Below are positions 34,220 through 45,881 of a stretch of DNA of 64,000 nucleotides, piece after piece. The stretch covers positions 87,200,030 to 87,264,029 of the forward strand of contig OX328124.1 in the NCBI GenBank assembly GCA_946811695.1. Reading direction: 5' to 3'. The notes beneath the pieces were generated by a model, which was given only the letters and a program-made list of their open reading frames with translations, did no database searches and had not been told where the DNA came from. Made by a program: the position numbers and the translations under genes. Every line of letters starts with the position of its first letter. Position 1 is the stretch's first letter. This DNA comes from Gonocerus acuteangulatus (taxonomy: Eukaryota; Arthropoda; Insecta; Hemiptera; Coreidae).

Positions 34220-34823
34220 TCCCCTTTAATTTTAGTTCTGTTTGAAAAAAGTTCAAATTTTGATCAGAGATGCTTATTGCTGAATTTACAATACAAATAT
34301 CCATCACTCACCATATTTTTACCAACTACGCAGTGACGATTATAAAGTCAAAATGATGTTATAATATGATCCCATTCCCATCTCATAATGAAACTAACAG
34401 CATATGTAGTCAATGAACTGAAGATTCAAATATATTTTTTTCAGAATTTTAAAAGTACAGTTTTTCAAAAACCGTTACTTCCAATTTTTGAATTTTTTGT
34501 TGAAAAGTAAAATTTGTAATAAGTTGGTCTTGTTGTATATCAAATTAAAGACCATTTAATTAGCTAAACAATGAGACTATGCTGACTGTTCTATCTAGAA
34601 TACAACTTAATCTACCAAGCAATTAACATTTTCCAGTTGACCAAAAAAAGGCGCTTTTTCAATACTTTGAAAATTAATACTAAAAAAACCGAAACAGTTA
34701 CATTTTTTTAAAAAATTGTACCATTCAAGGAGCTGTTAGAGCTATTAGGATTCAAAATTTCAAAAAAATCTAAGAGGGTCAGGTTGTAAACAGTACTTTC
34801 ATTGGTTGAATTGACATGGAATG
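32353..34823. mobile_element. Long-inverted-repeat element, arms of about 0.9 kb
   Basis: Termini GGGTCATTCCATGTCAAATC (32353) and its complement (ending about 34823) are flanked by TTAT on both sides, a possible 4-bp duplication. Arms match over nearly their full length. Each contains the same 70-codon frame (32999-33211 plus, 33931-34143 minus), which is a by-product of the duplication and not a known gene. The arms differ in an A/T homopolymer (about 20 A near 32955 versus about 47 T near 34168). The loop is 33250-33680. Confidence 0.75.
33694..33902 (-). mobile_element. tRNA-derived SINE (type b), full length, in one arm of the inverted repeat
   Basis: Minus strand: head GGAGACCCGGTAGCCGTGAG, B box GTGGGTTCGATTCCCAC, an internal poly-pyrimidine/purine hairpin (CTTTTCTTTCG...), the middle GGGTGGTAACCTATAGAT and the tail ATAAATGGACGTTAAAAT. 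A perfect 10-bp duplication TGTAATAATT lies at 33684-33693 and 33903-33912. The opposite arm (about 33225-33250) has the uninterrupted site. Confidence 0.9.
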
Positions 34824-35017
34824 GCCCTTATGTATGTTTCATATTTGTGTTTGTGTTGTGCACATGTTACATCCCTTTCCGCTTGCTTGTTTTATTTATT
34901 CTTCCTTCTTATTTTTTATCTCTTCTCTTTATATTATTTTTTATTTATTCTTTATCGCTTACACCATTTTATATAGGTATACCACAGTTTTTCAGGAGTT
35001 AAATCATTTTGTCTATA

Positions 35018-35117
35018 GGGTTATTCCATGTCAAATCAACAAACTTTTCGGACTTGATGTCTCAGATTTTCATGATTTTTGGTATGGAGTAATATATCAC
35101 AGACATATGAAAAAATA
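35018..35117 (+). mobile_element. End fragment related to the 32.4-kb inverted-repeat element
   Basis: GGGTTATTCCATGTCAAATC at 35018 matches the terminus of the element at 32353. The match fades within about 30 bp, and it is followed by a Helentron-like core. Confidence 0.5.
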
Positions 35118-35514
35118 CCAAATTTCTAGCCCACGAAGCATATAAAACGAGTACTTACAAGCTTATGAAATCAAAAACGTAAGCGTTACGATTTTTTTTG
35201 CGCGAATTTCGCCCCAAACGCCATCTTCCAGTAGGCGGATTTTGCTGGTTAACGAACTTGACCTTTCAAATTAGACGAAAGATTTTTGTACCAAATTTCA
35301 TCACAATCGGACCATTAAGGAAGCCAGAAATGAGCGAACAGACAAATATATAAATATATATATATATATACAAATTTGAACCACCGTTATTTTCGGTCTC
35401 TAGGGGTTCTGAAACGCGAAATTTTCTAGTCGGCACTTCCGGATTGTTTCATTGTATCAACCTTATAAGCGGGGTTCCTCCCTCCCTATGGGGGAGGGAG
35501 GAACCGCGCTAAAA
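35118..35514 (+). mobile_element. 3' part of a Helentron-like element
   Basis: Core (ACGAGTACTTACAAGCTTAT), short interrupted (TA)n at 35348-35370, AACCACCGTTATTTTCGG, and a strong hairpin GGGGTTCCTCCCTCCC / GGGAGGGAGGAACC followed by GCGCTAAAA at about 35507-35514. The 5' part is missing. Confidence 0.75.
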
Positions 35515-35519
35515 GTGTT

Positions 35520-36128
35520 TGTTTTGTTGTATTGAAATGGTTTTTCTCTTTCTTTATCTCACTTTTTACTTGGTTGTTTCTAGTTTTAAATTTCAATTAT
35601 CAGTAAAATTAGTAATGTAGTAAAATAAGCTAAGAAGCGGTGAAAGGTATTGGTAATAAGTTTGGAGTGACTGTGGTAATCATGATGGCAGTGGCTAATC
35701 ATGATGACGTATGCATAGTTTGTTTTGAATTCTCCTATCTATATAACCTTCCTCATAGCCTCCAACTGAAGTTACCGTTATTTCTTATTTTATAGAAAGG
35801 TTTAACCCACGACAGAATGGAATTTTATTCGCCATGAAGCACATATTTACAGTTGATTATAACAGTAAAACAAATTTGCTATTAAAACAAGATACTTAAA
35901 ATGACAACGAATTTTTGGTTGTTTAGAATAGAGCATTCTCAGCAGTAGTCAAAGAGTAAGTACGTGTTCAGTACATAATTGTATTGACTTATACAGATTA
36001 AGAATTATCCGCTTCTGTGTAAGTTGACTACTGTCAGTTTCCTGTGATTTGTGATGCTAATCTATTCCATTTCTTCGAGATGTACGTAACCGCGCTAAGA
36101 TGACGCAGTTCCTGCGAGTCGGACTTTT
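35520..36128 (-). mobile_element. 5' part of a Helentron-like element, opposite orientation
   Basis: GTAACCGCGCTAAGATGACG and CAGTTCCTGCGAGTCGGACT at 36086-36126 are the family's 5' terminus read backwards. About 35990-36060 (CTGTCAGTTTCCTGTGATTT) matches the post-terminal part of the copies at 28.5 and 59.7 kb. No 3' end of its own. Confidence 0.65.
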
Positions 36129-37076
36129 ACCTATTCTTCGCGATTTGTACTTTTTGGATGTATCCGATCAAAAAGGACTTAGTATTCGGATCGCGCTTCG
36201 AAACACACATACATAGATGGGCCTTGTTTAAAATACAGGCAAGTTTTGTGCCGATGTGAGTCATTCGGCATTTTAATGTTGAGAAATGTAACTCTTGGAT
36301 TTTTATTATGAAGTCTGTTGATGGACAAATATTTATCGTAATAAAACTCCAAACTTGGGTCGGATATTTTTGTTGTTCAGAAATTCTTAGAACCTCCCTC
36401 GTGACCATGGCTGCTAGGGCGTGAGCACTTCTTTCCTAAGGATGTTTAATAATATTCATGGAACGGGTGTTTATATGAATGCTTCATTTAGGCGTAGAAA
36501 TATTGGGATACTTCACTAGCGCTTTGGAAACTTCAGTAGCGCATAAATAAACAAGATGAGATAATTTAGCAGCTGAGAAAATAATAGGTATTTATCGCGC
36601 TTTGGTGGTTTGTCAGTTGACTTGCAAATGAAGCCTTTGGTAATATGGTGATTAGGAAGGGGGAGTTGGGACTACCCGCATACCCCTTCAATTTTACTTA
36701 AGTTTTCCTCCATTTACACCGTCATTTTGCTCTTCAAACTTTCTTTAGTTGGAATAATTAAAATTCCAAGGTACTCACATGAATAAATAGGTAAATAAAC
36801 AATTAAAACCCTGAATTTAAATTTACATAGTTTAATACGAACTAGATAATTCGCCAGCATTTGTCGCAATTAAAAGTTAACAGGGTTACAATAGTTGTGT
36901 TAAATGAAGGAATTGGTTTATCACGTTTTTGATTTTAGCTGGATGGAGGCCAAGAACGACTGCTAGGCTTAGCAAGTCTTTACATTGGAACCGCTTTTGA
37001 AGAAACGCCTTTTGGCGTGCTTCCGCCCTTCTTGACGAGAAATCTCGACGTTTCATAACCATAGTTTCGTTCCATT
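36129..37076. other. No gene recognised
   Basis: A 93-codon minus-strand frame at 36127-36408 overlaps a Helentron-like terminus and has no family signature. Otherwise non-repetitive-looking sequence without splice-supported coding segments. Confidence 0.35.
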
Positions 37077-37084
37077 AAAAAAGT

Positions 37085-37353
37085 CATGGGGGTATATAAG
37101 GGGAGGGGGCGGGGGGCTGAGGAGCTGCAGCCCCCTCCTGAAATGTTGATTTAATCGGTAAAATGTGCCATAAAAACCACAAAAATAAATTAAATAAGAT
37201 CACTTATGTCAGAAAAAATAATTTTTGTTGACGGTGTAATACTGTTTAGTTGGCTGACTATTCCAAGTTGTAGGTTTTTAGTATTCCATACCCACAAATT
37301 CTCTAGTGCTCCTAGCCCCGCCCCCCCGAAATTATTTTCTATATACGCCCCTG
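37085..37353. mobile_element. hAT-type MITE (copy 1)
   Basis: Ends CATGGGGGTATATA and TATATACGCCCCTG are inverted. Flanks AAAAAAGT (37077-37084) and AAACAAGT (37354-37361) are an 8-bp duplication with one mismatch. The subterminal GCTGCAGCCCCC / GCCCCGCCCCCCCGAAATT regions are G/C-tract rich. Homologous to 59924-60175. Confidence 0.75.
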
Positions 37354-37518
37354 AAACAAGTTTATCACTTTTCCCGCACTTTATGTTTGTCAAGATTTCT
37401 AGGCATAAAAATAACATTGGCTTTCTTTGGGTGTTAGCATGTTCCTCCCTCCCTCCATAGTTTATTTTATAGCTCTTAGTTATTGATTTTACCCTCATTT
37501 TTGACACAAGTTGGCTTC

Positions 37519-37552
37519 TCAAAATGGAGTTTACCCCCCCCCCCCCCCCCCC
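37519..37552. repeat. Poly-C tract
   Basis: Run of about 20 C from about 37533 to 37552; likely unstable and assembly-sensitive. Confidence 0.6.
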
Positions 37553-37707
37553 TTGTACGGCGAAGGTACCTAACCCAGTAAGCCATTAAAGACCCAGCCT
37601 TGATACCAATGGCTATCCTGAGCCTTATCTTCTATGCTCTATTAATACTGAGGGGTTATTTCAGTGAAATTAGTCCGTTCCTACTCTGCACTAGCCAGAT
37701 TACTGAC

Positions 37708-38122
37708 AAAAAGTCCGATTCGGAGGAGCTGTGTCATCTTAGCCTGTTTCCTATAACCTGTAAAAAGAGTACCTGCAAGCATATTAACTCGAAGTCGTAA
37801 GCGGTACGATTTCTTTCGCTCGAATTTCGCTCCAAAAACCCTGTTCCAAAAACCGGTGGACGGATTCTGTTGGTTAACGAATTTGACCTTAGAAATTGGA
37901 CGAAAGATTCTTTTACCAAATATCATAAACATAGGACCATTTTTAGCCGGCGAAAGAGCTTACAGATATGTATACATATACATACAAATTGGAATCACAA
38001 TTTTTTTCGTGATCTATGGGTTCTGAAACGTTAAATTTTCAAGGCTGCACTTCCGGATTGCGTCAAAGGACAACCTCAAGGGAGTTTCCTCCCTATGGAG
38101 GGAGGGAGGAAACCCGCTAAAA
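37708..38122 (+). mobile_element. Short complete Helentron-like element (415 bp, diverged)
   Basis: 5' AAAAAGTCCGATTCGGAGGA, 5' subterminal repeat TTAGCCTGTTTCC, core TTCTGTTGGTTAACGAATTT, TACATATACATAC in place of the (TA)n tract, 3' hairpin CCTCCCTATGGAGGGAGG and GAAACCCGCTAAAA. It lacks the 350-bp units. The 5' and 3' subterminal repeats have both moved from GGTTCC to GTTTCC. Confidence 0.75.
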
Positions 38123-38649
38123 ATGTGTTAATATATCAGTGACGCCAACAGGTTCGTATTATGTCCTAACTTCGAACCCAACTGTGAAACTTGATTAGTG
38201 AAGAATATTGCCCTTTTTCTGAAATAAACAGTATGGAAACTATTTAGGAGGTAGAATGAGAGAATAGTAATCAGCTGAATGAAACTACATCATTACTAGG
38301 CTGTCGAGGGTAATGAATTCCCTTTAATATCCCTTGCATTGTATTAGCATTCCTCTCCAGTCGGTGTAATCACGGAAATATTTATTTTTTTAAGTAACTA
38401 ATTAATATTTAGATCATTCCTCTTTGAGGATTCTCATTGAATGTCACATTTTTGAATTATGAGTTTCGTTATTCCTATTTTGTTAAAAGTGAACAATTAT
38501 AAGATGTCTAAAGTTTGATTAAATACTTAATGACAAGAGGTAACAAACCAATATGTTACATATGCATCTGCGAAGTTACAGTCAAACATTTACTGACAGA
38601 CTGCGAAAGAAGAAACAGTATTCATGTCCCCCTGACGATATCGAAGAGC

Positions 38650-39110
38650 TCTTAGACTAGAGGTGTCCAACCCTGATCGATTGGTGGGCCTAGTAAAAAT
38701 TTACTAAATTGAGATGGGCCACACATATTGTAAAAATATCCTCAAACTTTTGTATTTAGGAGAATCTGGTGTTGAATTCTTCAAGTAATTTTCCGATTTC
38801 CATAGAATATTTGAGGAAGTTTTTAAGGTCACTTTTGTAGTCAATCGATTCGTTTAACCGCAATTGATTTTCGTAAAGCTGAAGCTTGCTACAAAGGCTT
38901 TTATATCGAATATATTATAATCGGTAATGAACTTATTTTCACCTTGTAATTTCTGGTTTAGCTCATTCATTTCCATTGTTACATCTGCCAGAAAACATAA
39001 ATCTAGAGGCCATTGATCATCTGAATGTTCAGGTATATTATGGCCATTATTGTTCATGAAAGTTTCAATTTCGTGCTTTGACCCTTCACATATGACAGGA
39101 GTGGGGAGCT
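38650..39110 (-). pseudogene. hAT transposase fragment
   Basis: A minus-strand frame (39057-38854) contains WPLDLCFLADVTMEMNELN, LQGENKFI and FDIKAFVASFS. This matches the LaDLT..LN.LN..LQG segment of hAT (ZBED/SPIN-like) transposases. Near 38658 TAGAGGTGTCCAACCCTGAT resembles a hAT terminus. The catalytic and dimerisation regions are absent. Confidence 0.6.
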
Positions 39111-39236
39111 GTCTGACCCTTCAGTAAGGTGATCCTTCTACCTGTCCGGGCCCCTGTTATGACGCTATTCTCCCCTCCTCTCTACCTACGTGAACACTTT
39201 CATATAATTTTCTCTGTTAAAATTTACAAATGTAAA

Positions 39237-39988
39237 GGCCCATTTACACTTTGATTAGTGCGAGTGTTAAGTGATTAGTGTTTAGTGCGAGTAGTGTCCT
39301 CTGTAATGTTTAGCGTCTACTGTTTAGTTCAGTTGTTGAGCGTCGAACTGCAAGTATTATGGTCGAACAGCCTCAAAAAATTGTTGAGGTCCGCTTGCAG
39401 TTGCAAGAAATCCTTAAGGAAGTTTTAAACGCGGTGGTGTCTGAATGCGATGAACTTGTGGAATCAGAATAGTCAAGACCAAGAAGACTATGGCAACGAA
39501 AGTGGATAAGTAGAAGAGCCATTCATGGTGCAACCTACCGACTCCTTATGGAATTGGCCTCTGAAGACAACATGGAATATTACTATGCTATCAGGATGGC
39601 TGAAAAGTCATTTAATACATTACTAACCCTAGTCGCAATCGTCATACAGAAATCAGATACATTTATGAGACAGGTGCTAATGACCCTGGCTGTTGGAGCA
39701 CCTATAATTAATAAATAAATAAAAAAAAAATTATGAGACTTGCTATGCCAGCAAAAGTAAAATTGCACACTATATTATACCTGTTGGCAGGTATAAAATA
39801 TGTCTGCTTGTTTAGTAAAGGTGACTAAACAGAAAAATAGAATGTGCTTCTATTCACTGCTTAGTAATCACTTGCACTTGATTACTAATCACTCGCACTG
39901 TACTATTGCTCCCACACGTGTTTAGTATTAATCACTAAACACCTGCACTTAACACTCGCACTCGCACTAATCAAAGTGTAAATGGGCC
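39237..39988 (+). mobile_element. PIF/Harbinger-like deletion derivative, 752 bp
   Basis: Ends GGCCCATTTACACTTTGATT and its complement are inverted, followed by inverted AGTGCGAGTGTTAAGTG blocks. The inside keeps a transposase remnant at about 39565-39690: EYYYAIRMAEKSFNTLLTLV and IQKSDTFMRQV, typical of the N-terminal part of Harbinger transposases. The DDE core is lost. The expected 3-bp duplication is unclear. Confidence 0.7.
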
Positions 39989-40252
39989 ATAAGAAAGCTT
40001 TATTTTATTATTTTTTCCTTATAGGCGGAAAGTCATGGGCACTGTTGCCTTAAATGGAATTTATTACAAATGATATTAAGATGTATGTGTTTTCTTTTGC
40101 ACCCTTAAACCCACTCTTACATTTTCACATATAACATTAACTAAGCCAGTTTCCTAGTCCTAGAAGATTATGTTCCTTCTGTAATCGCCAAAGATGTAAA
40201 TAGGTTGTTTTCTTCAGTAATTAATTTTAACTAATTTTATTTTTGGGGTATC

Positions 40253-40455
40253 AACGTTTGGGCTAATACCAGCGAGCTTTTTATAGGTCGCCACCCTTTT
40301 AGTAATGCCAATGGCACGTTGTTTTCCTTGGCGATTACACTGCAAAGAACTGGCCACGCCTGACAATACTGAACTTCAGCGATCTACGGGAACTACGTTG
40401 TTTTCCACGTTGGAGTATCCCTCCAGCGTGGGAGTTGATATGACTACGTATTTCA
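40253..40455 (-). mobile_element. Degenerate 5S-rRNA-derived SINE
   Basis: On the minus strand it shows 5S-like GATCGCTGAAGTTCAGTATT and GGCGTGGCCAGTTCTTTGC, then AAAAGGGTGGCGACCTATAA, the middle module shared with the SINE at 50.1 kb. Strongly diverged. Confidence 0.6.
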
Positions 40456-40548
40456 TCCTTTCTCGATACTAAAAGTATTTTGATAATGTGCATAAAATAA
40501 AAATTCCTTATACAATTAATATGAATACTGAATTAAAATAATAATAAT

Positions 40549-40571
40549 AATATATATATTATATATATATT

Positions 40572-40620
<49 letters not shown>

Positions 40621-40641
40621 ACGCAATATATATATATATAT
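40549..40641. repeat. (TA)n microsatellite
   Basis: Interrupted TA repeat. No Helentron-like terminus lies beside it. Confidence 0.9.
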
Positions 40642-40802
40642 GAGCATTCAGATGAGTTGATTGAAATTCTTTTGGTACAATTGTTTAATAAATGCATCAA
40701 ATTCCTGAAAATTGTAAGAAGAAAATCAGGTTTATCAATGGGCTAAGTTCCGTCCTGTAAGGTAATGTCCTTAATGAGTTTTGTCTGATTGATGCATCTC
40801 TT

Positions 40803-41533
40803 AGGCTACACCTAGATTGGACACGTATTTCTCCCGATCCGATTTCGTTTGACCGATAACGACCGACGTGAGTGCCTACATTGGTCCCGACCCGATCCGA
40901 TCCGATTTAGTCACAACTCGTCAGTAATGACTTCAGAGTGAAGTGAAAACGACTGATTAATTTAAGAAACCTCCAATTACCTTTTTAGAGACATGAAGGA
41001 GGAGGTGAGGGGCCAATCAATCTTCCGGAATCATATCAGTCTCGAAAAAAAAGTTATCTTAGTGTTAAACAGTTAATTTTTAACTTTTACACTACTATAA
41101 GAGAAGTATTAGTATTCATATTTTAAAATTATTTATAAGAAAGGTAGCTAAAATGTTATAAGCATTGAAAAGTTATAAACATAAGTTATAAATATTGGAT
41201 GTTTATAAACATCTTTCCACATAATTTAATGGACAAGGGAAACAAAAAACAAAATGTGAAGGGACTAAGTTGCTCTAAATTTTATTAGCTTTCATTAAAA
41301 AAAAAAACATGGATTGAAATCGGTTAAGATGTAGAGGGTGCAGACCTTTTTGAAGCACAATATGTCGTTTGGCGCCATTTTGCTTCGTCGGTCCGAAATC
41401 GGTCCAGAAACAAACATGTTTGAACGCCCGAGAATCGGTGGCAATCGGATCGGATCGGGGGGAGATGAATGCGTTTGTTTTTCTTCCGACAATCGGTGCT
41501 ATCGGATCGGGACTAATGTAGGTGCCCCCTTAC
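40803..41533. mobile_element. Inverted-repeat element with CCGATCCGA motifs
   Basis: AGGCTACACCTAGATTGGAC (left) and the complement of CTAATGTAGGTGCCCCCTTA (right) are related inverted ends. Inside, CCCGACCCGATCCGATCCGA is mirrored by CGGATCGGATCGGG, and an inverted TCGGTC/GACCGA series follows. No coding region. Possibly Harbinger-like. Confidence 0.5.
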
Positions 41534-41539
41534 TCGAGC

Positions 41540-42300
41540 TTTTATAGCCTGTGATGTAAGTTTAGAGTAAGATATAAGTAATGTCGTGTCCTTAATCGCT
41601 TGTAACTGCATAACGTAATTTATTGATTTCTTTCGCTGTTTGCTCATGATAACATGAATTTAATTTTTGATAGATTTTGTAGAAACAAAAAAGCTAATCA
41701 TGATTTTTTATGTTTGCAATATCTTGATTAAGTATGGATCTTTCTCAAAAGCTACCACCTCAAGAAAGTGCTTTACGAATCTCTAGAGTATCGATTAATC
41801 CTTTGTCCCTCGAACCTAAAGAGGCTTGGATCGATGATTCATTGTTCAAAAGTGGACATTTTAATTAACAATTAAAATTGGGCGGCAAAGAGGACAGCGC
41901 GCATGCCCCAAGCTTCAATTCCCGCTTGAACCGGCCGGCTTAGTCAGTCTCCCACCTTTCTTCTATAGGCCACCATGGCTCTCTCCCACCCGATCGGTAA
42001 TACGTCTATTTGGCGGTCATTCATTTTATTAAATAATTATCAAATGATAAGATTAAATTATAAATTTTTATTTAGACACAGTTATATGACATTTAAATTG
42101 GTACAATTATAAGATCTTATTTAGTTAAAATTCACGATTTTGTTTTAAATTATGTTCCAAATTTAATTGGTATTCTCTTTTTATTTATATATTTTATTTA
42201 AGAGCTTCGCATCTATGACAATGAAATTTAATACAGATCATGAAATTAATATTTCATTTACAGAATTTCCTTGTTTCCATCACTGTAACATAATAGTAAA
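41540..42300. other. No gene recognised
   Basis: AT-rich with one GC-rich stretch at 41880-42000. No family signature and no splice-supported frame. Confidence 0.35.
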
Positions 42301-42302
42301 TA

Positions 42303-42306
<4 letters not shown>

Positions 42307-42368
<62 letters not shown>
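42307..42368. repeat. (TA)n microsatellite
   Basis: About 30 TA units. Just downstream, TATACAGGGTGTCCTGTAAA at about 42484 resembles a transposon terminus. Confidence 0.9.
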
Positions 42369-42371
<3 letters not shown>

Positions 42372-42714
42372 CCGTTCAGTTTGAAATTGTTTTTAAAATG
42401 CTTTTAGAACATTATAATTTAAGGGTTGTCTGTAATTCGTAATTCATTTGTACAAATTCATGCTCTTAAATTTGATATATATATATACAGGGTGTCCTGT
42501 AAATGTCTAGTCATATTGTGTTGTTAGGGGAACAAAAAATGTTCTATGACGATTTTCCGAATTCTCACACATAAGGGAGAAAACGTCGTTTTATTGATTT
42601 ATCGAGACAAACGTGGTTTTGAGAAGAATAATCGTTGTAGCTCCGGCCCAGGTGGTTCTACTTGAAAGGAAGTGAAACCAATCGAAAGCTGAGTAAATTT
42701 ACAATAAGTCTAGT

Positions 42715-43040
42715 TGACAGTAAACGTAAAAATTAATGAATGTAAGTATGTATATCTTACCAAAAGAAAGCTATTCTAAATTTCCTGACATTTCTTACCA
42801 GCGTTACTCCTCAATGGGCAGGATCTCAGATTTACGGGTTTTAAAAAAAACATCCTCATTAAACCAGCTTTCCATTCATGTATCACAACCCTGTGTTGTT
42901 GAAGTATGTGAACGATTTAGGAACAAATCGGAGGAGTAACGCTGGTAAGAAATATCAAGAAATTGTCAGGAAATTTAGAACAGCTTTCTTTTGGTAAGAT
43001 AGACATAGTTACATTCATTCATTTTTACGTTTACATTTCT
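42715..43040. repeat. Foldback element, arms of about 100 bp
   Basis: AAACGTAAAAATTAATGAAT, TCTTACCAAAAGAAAGCT and ACCAGCGTTACTCCT (42722-42812) recur inverted at 42934-43035. The loop of about 120 bp is unrelated. No coding content. Confidence 0.65.
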
Positions 43041-44116
43041 ATACATTTTTTCGTTCTGTAAAGGCCTTATAGGCAAAAAAAAAATGTTTCCTTTCGTTTT
43101 TATAACATTCTTTAATTTGTATAACGAATGGTATAAAAAGAAGTGTAAACAATTTTTTTATATAGAAGGCCTTTACAAAAAGATATATATATATGTTGCC
43201 AAAAAATATATACTTCTCGAGAAAGGAAAATATTGTTATATAATTATAATTTATTTTATTTGTTATATTTTGACTGGGCTGAATTCAATTATGTTTCTTG
43301 TGGGAAATGGCAGGTGTTCGTGACCCACGTTATTATGCCCTATATATTGGATAGGTTTTGGTACATCTTCTTCTTTTAAATTGTTGCCATATTAATAATG
43401 GTACTTTGGAAGTACGTGATTTTTGTATATATAAAAACATATATGAAAAAAAAAATGACTTGAAATTCGAATCAGATTACCAACAACTCTCTCTCAAATA
43501 TATTTTTATATTTACTTTTTTAGGTTGAAATATGTCAAAATTGGTAGCATGTTGATAGGCGTTACTTTCAAATGGGGTTTAACGCTTTAGAATAGTGATA
43601 GAGAAATATTTCAATTTTTTTTTTCACTGGCGCGAAAAAAAAATTGAATTGATTTGAATTGGTGGCTGCCTTTATATGGCAGCGGCATGCATATTACCAC
43701 CCCTAAATTGGTTACTTATAAGACTGAGAATTTTTTACTTCTCTGTCTTATAAAGGGTTAAATCTCGGAAAGTGTCAATAAAAACCTTATAGTTTAAATA
43801 GTATAAATAGAGCAAATTGTCCTTGAAACAAAAATGACTAATGTTAAGTTAAAGATTTTCTTTTGACCATTGAGGAATATTAAACATTTTTATAATTAAG
43901 GGTTCGCTCTAAAGTTTATAATTAAACGATTAAGGGATGGGTGATCTTCAGACAATCCTGTCGGAAAACTAATATCAATTTTACTGGTTGTTAAAACCGT
44001 TTATAAAAAAGAGTGTTATAGCCAGAATATCATAAAACCTGACAATTCTAAAAGAACAAATTGCTGGAATTGAGAATTTTTAGTGTCTAAATATCTTTGG
44101 GGAGGAATTTCGTTAT

Positions 44117-44154
<38 letters not shown>

Positions 44155-45000
44155 CTTTTTTTTTTTTTAAAGAGAAGTTATTTAGTGAAATCCAGTTTAT
44201 CATGAAAAATACGCTGAAGATTTGAATAATGGACATCACAAAAGATATTATTACATATACAACATTTTCATTTTATTAGGTTTTGATTTGTTTATATAGC
44301 CGATAAAAGTAGAGAGAGCCCTTTTTTGTTGTCATTGAATTAGATAAGGTACCCGGTCGAGTAGCCTCAATTGGCCTCGTGACCTTTCTCCTGGAAATCG
44401 ATTACTGTACTGATATATGCCGGATTAAAATCATAATTCCTCCAAGTTTACATAGCTGAAGACCGGCTCGAATATATATCTCATGTAGAAAAATACTCTG
44501 GATATACTGGAAGCTATAAAATATTATGATTTAAAAACCTTTTGATAGATAGTTCAATTTTATTTGTTAGAAAAGGTAATTTTTTGGTTTACGATTTTTC
44601 TTCATGTCTTCTAATTGCCGTTTTTTTTTAACCCGAGCTCGCAGTATTATTCAAATTTTATCCGATAAGTTATGTAAATTTGGTGCAAATGTTTGAACAA
44701 TATTAAATTTATTTAAGTTGAACACACTCAGCTGCAAAAGATACCTTGCACATACAAAAAAAAAAAAAAAAAAAAGTGGTAATTTCCAGACACCATACAG
44801 GTATTCTTATGTATTTCGACAAGCTGAATCCGAATTCGGAGTTCGTTTCACCTCATCACGCCAGGTTTAAGAGCATTTGAAGAACAAATTTCGTATGATG
44901 TCGTTAAAGAAGAAATAACTAGAGCTTCCATGGTTTTGAGGGTCGCTGAATTCGAATCCAAGGTGTGTTTTACCCCATCAACGGAAAATAAAGTTCATTC
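43041..45000. other. No gene recognised; simple repeats
   Basis: Contains (T)n of about 50 at 44119-44168, (A)n at 44757-44776 and scattered A/T-rich sequence. No coding segment could be supported. Confidence 0.35.
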
Positions 45001-45002
45001 AT

Positions 45003-45085
45003 ATATATTTGGCTGTTCTCTCTCTCAAAAAGTGATCACAAAAATGGTCCGATTTTGTTGAAATTTGGTACAAAAATACTTAATT
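45003..45085 (-). mobile_element. Core fragment of the Helentron-like family
   Basis: ATGGTCCGATTTTGTTGAAA and TTTGGTACAAAAATAC match the conserved core next to the (TA)n tract in other copies. Both ends are missing. Confidence 0.55.
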
Positions 45086-45251
45086 TTTTTTTAAATTATT
45101 TATTTAATTAAATATAAACGGGTTAGGATGTGCTAAAAATTAACATAATGTCCCTAGAAATCTGATGAAATGATGGTGAAAATATGAATATGAATTTGAT
45201 GAATTAAATAATTGAAACAGATTTATTTTTTTTCAGGTGTAGGAGTGCTTC

Positions 45252-45780
45252 TTGTATGTATCATCTGCCGCTCCTTCGCCAAAGGTACTTTACCTAAAAC
45301 TATATACGTTTCGTTATTTTATGGAATTTCTATACTCGTTCATTTTTATTGTTTTATATTATGTATTAGCAATATTATTATTTGTTAAGAAAACATTGTC
45401 AATGCTACTCGTAAATTTGTATTTCCTTTCACTCATTATCGTATTAGCTAAAATGAGAAATTATTTTTGTTTTCTTAAACTTGTTTTACCCAAATTTATT
45501 GATATCATGTTCACCCAAACATGTTACATTTATTACTTTTGCATCTGAGTGTTATTTGTTATTATCGCATTATCGCATAAAAATCAACCTGGCAGCATGT
45601 GTTATTTTTATTTAACTTCACATTTGTCTTGTAATATCGTATTTGTATTAAATCCTTTATTATTATAAAGCTCTTTTATATTAAATAATGTAACCATAAA
45701 GATCAAATCATAAATATTTATAGAACGAATATAAAAATAAAAGAAAACTAAAACCATTAAATGAAGTCGATTTAGCTTTG
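45252..45780. other. No gene recognised
   Basis: A 98-codon plus-strand hydrophobic frame (45252-45548) is Phe/Leu/Ile-rich because of base composition; it has no family signature and no clear start context. Confidence 0.3.
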
Positions 45781-45881
45781 AGTGTTCTAACAAACAGATA
45801 CAAATCTATGTCTTATTTGAAGTAATGCGGTAAAATAAATTTAAAATAGGAAAACTGAAGTTTTGGGGTAAATAAAGTTCA

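Noticed and set aside
45252..45548. Small membrane protein gene
   Set aside because: Hydrophobicity is explained by A/T-rich codons; no start context, homology or splice support.
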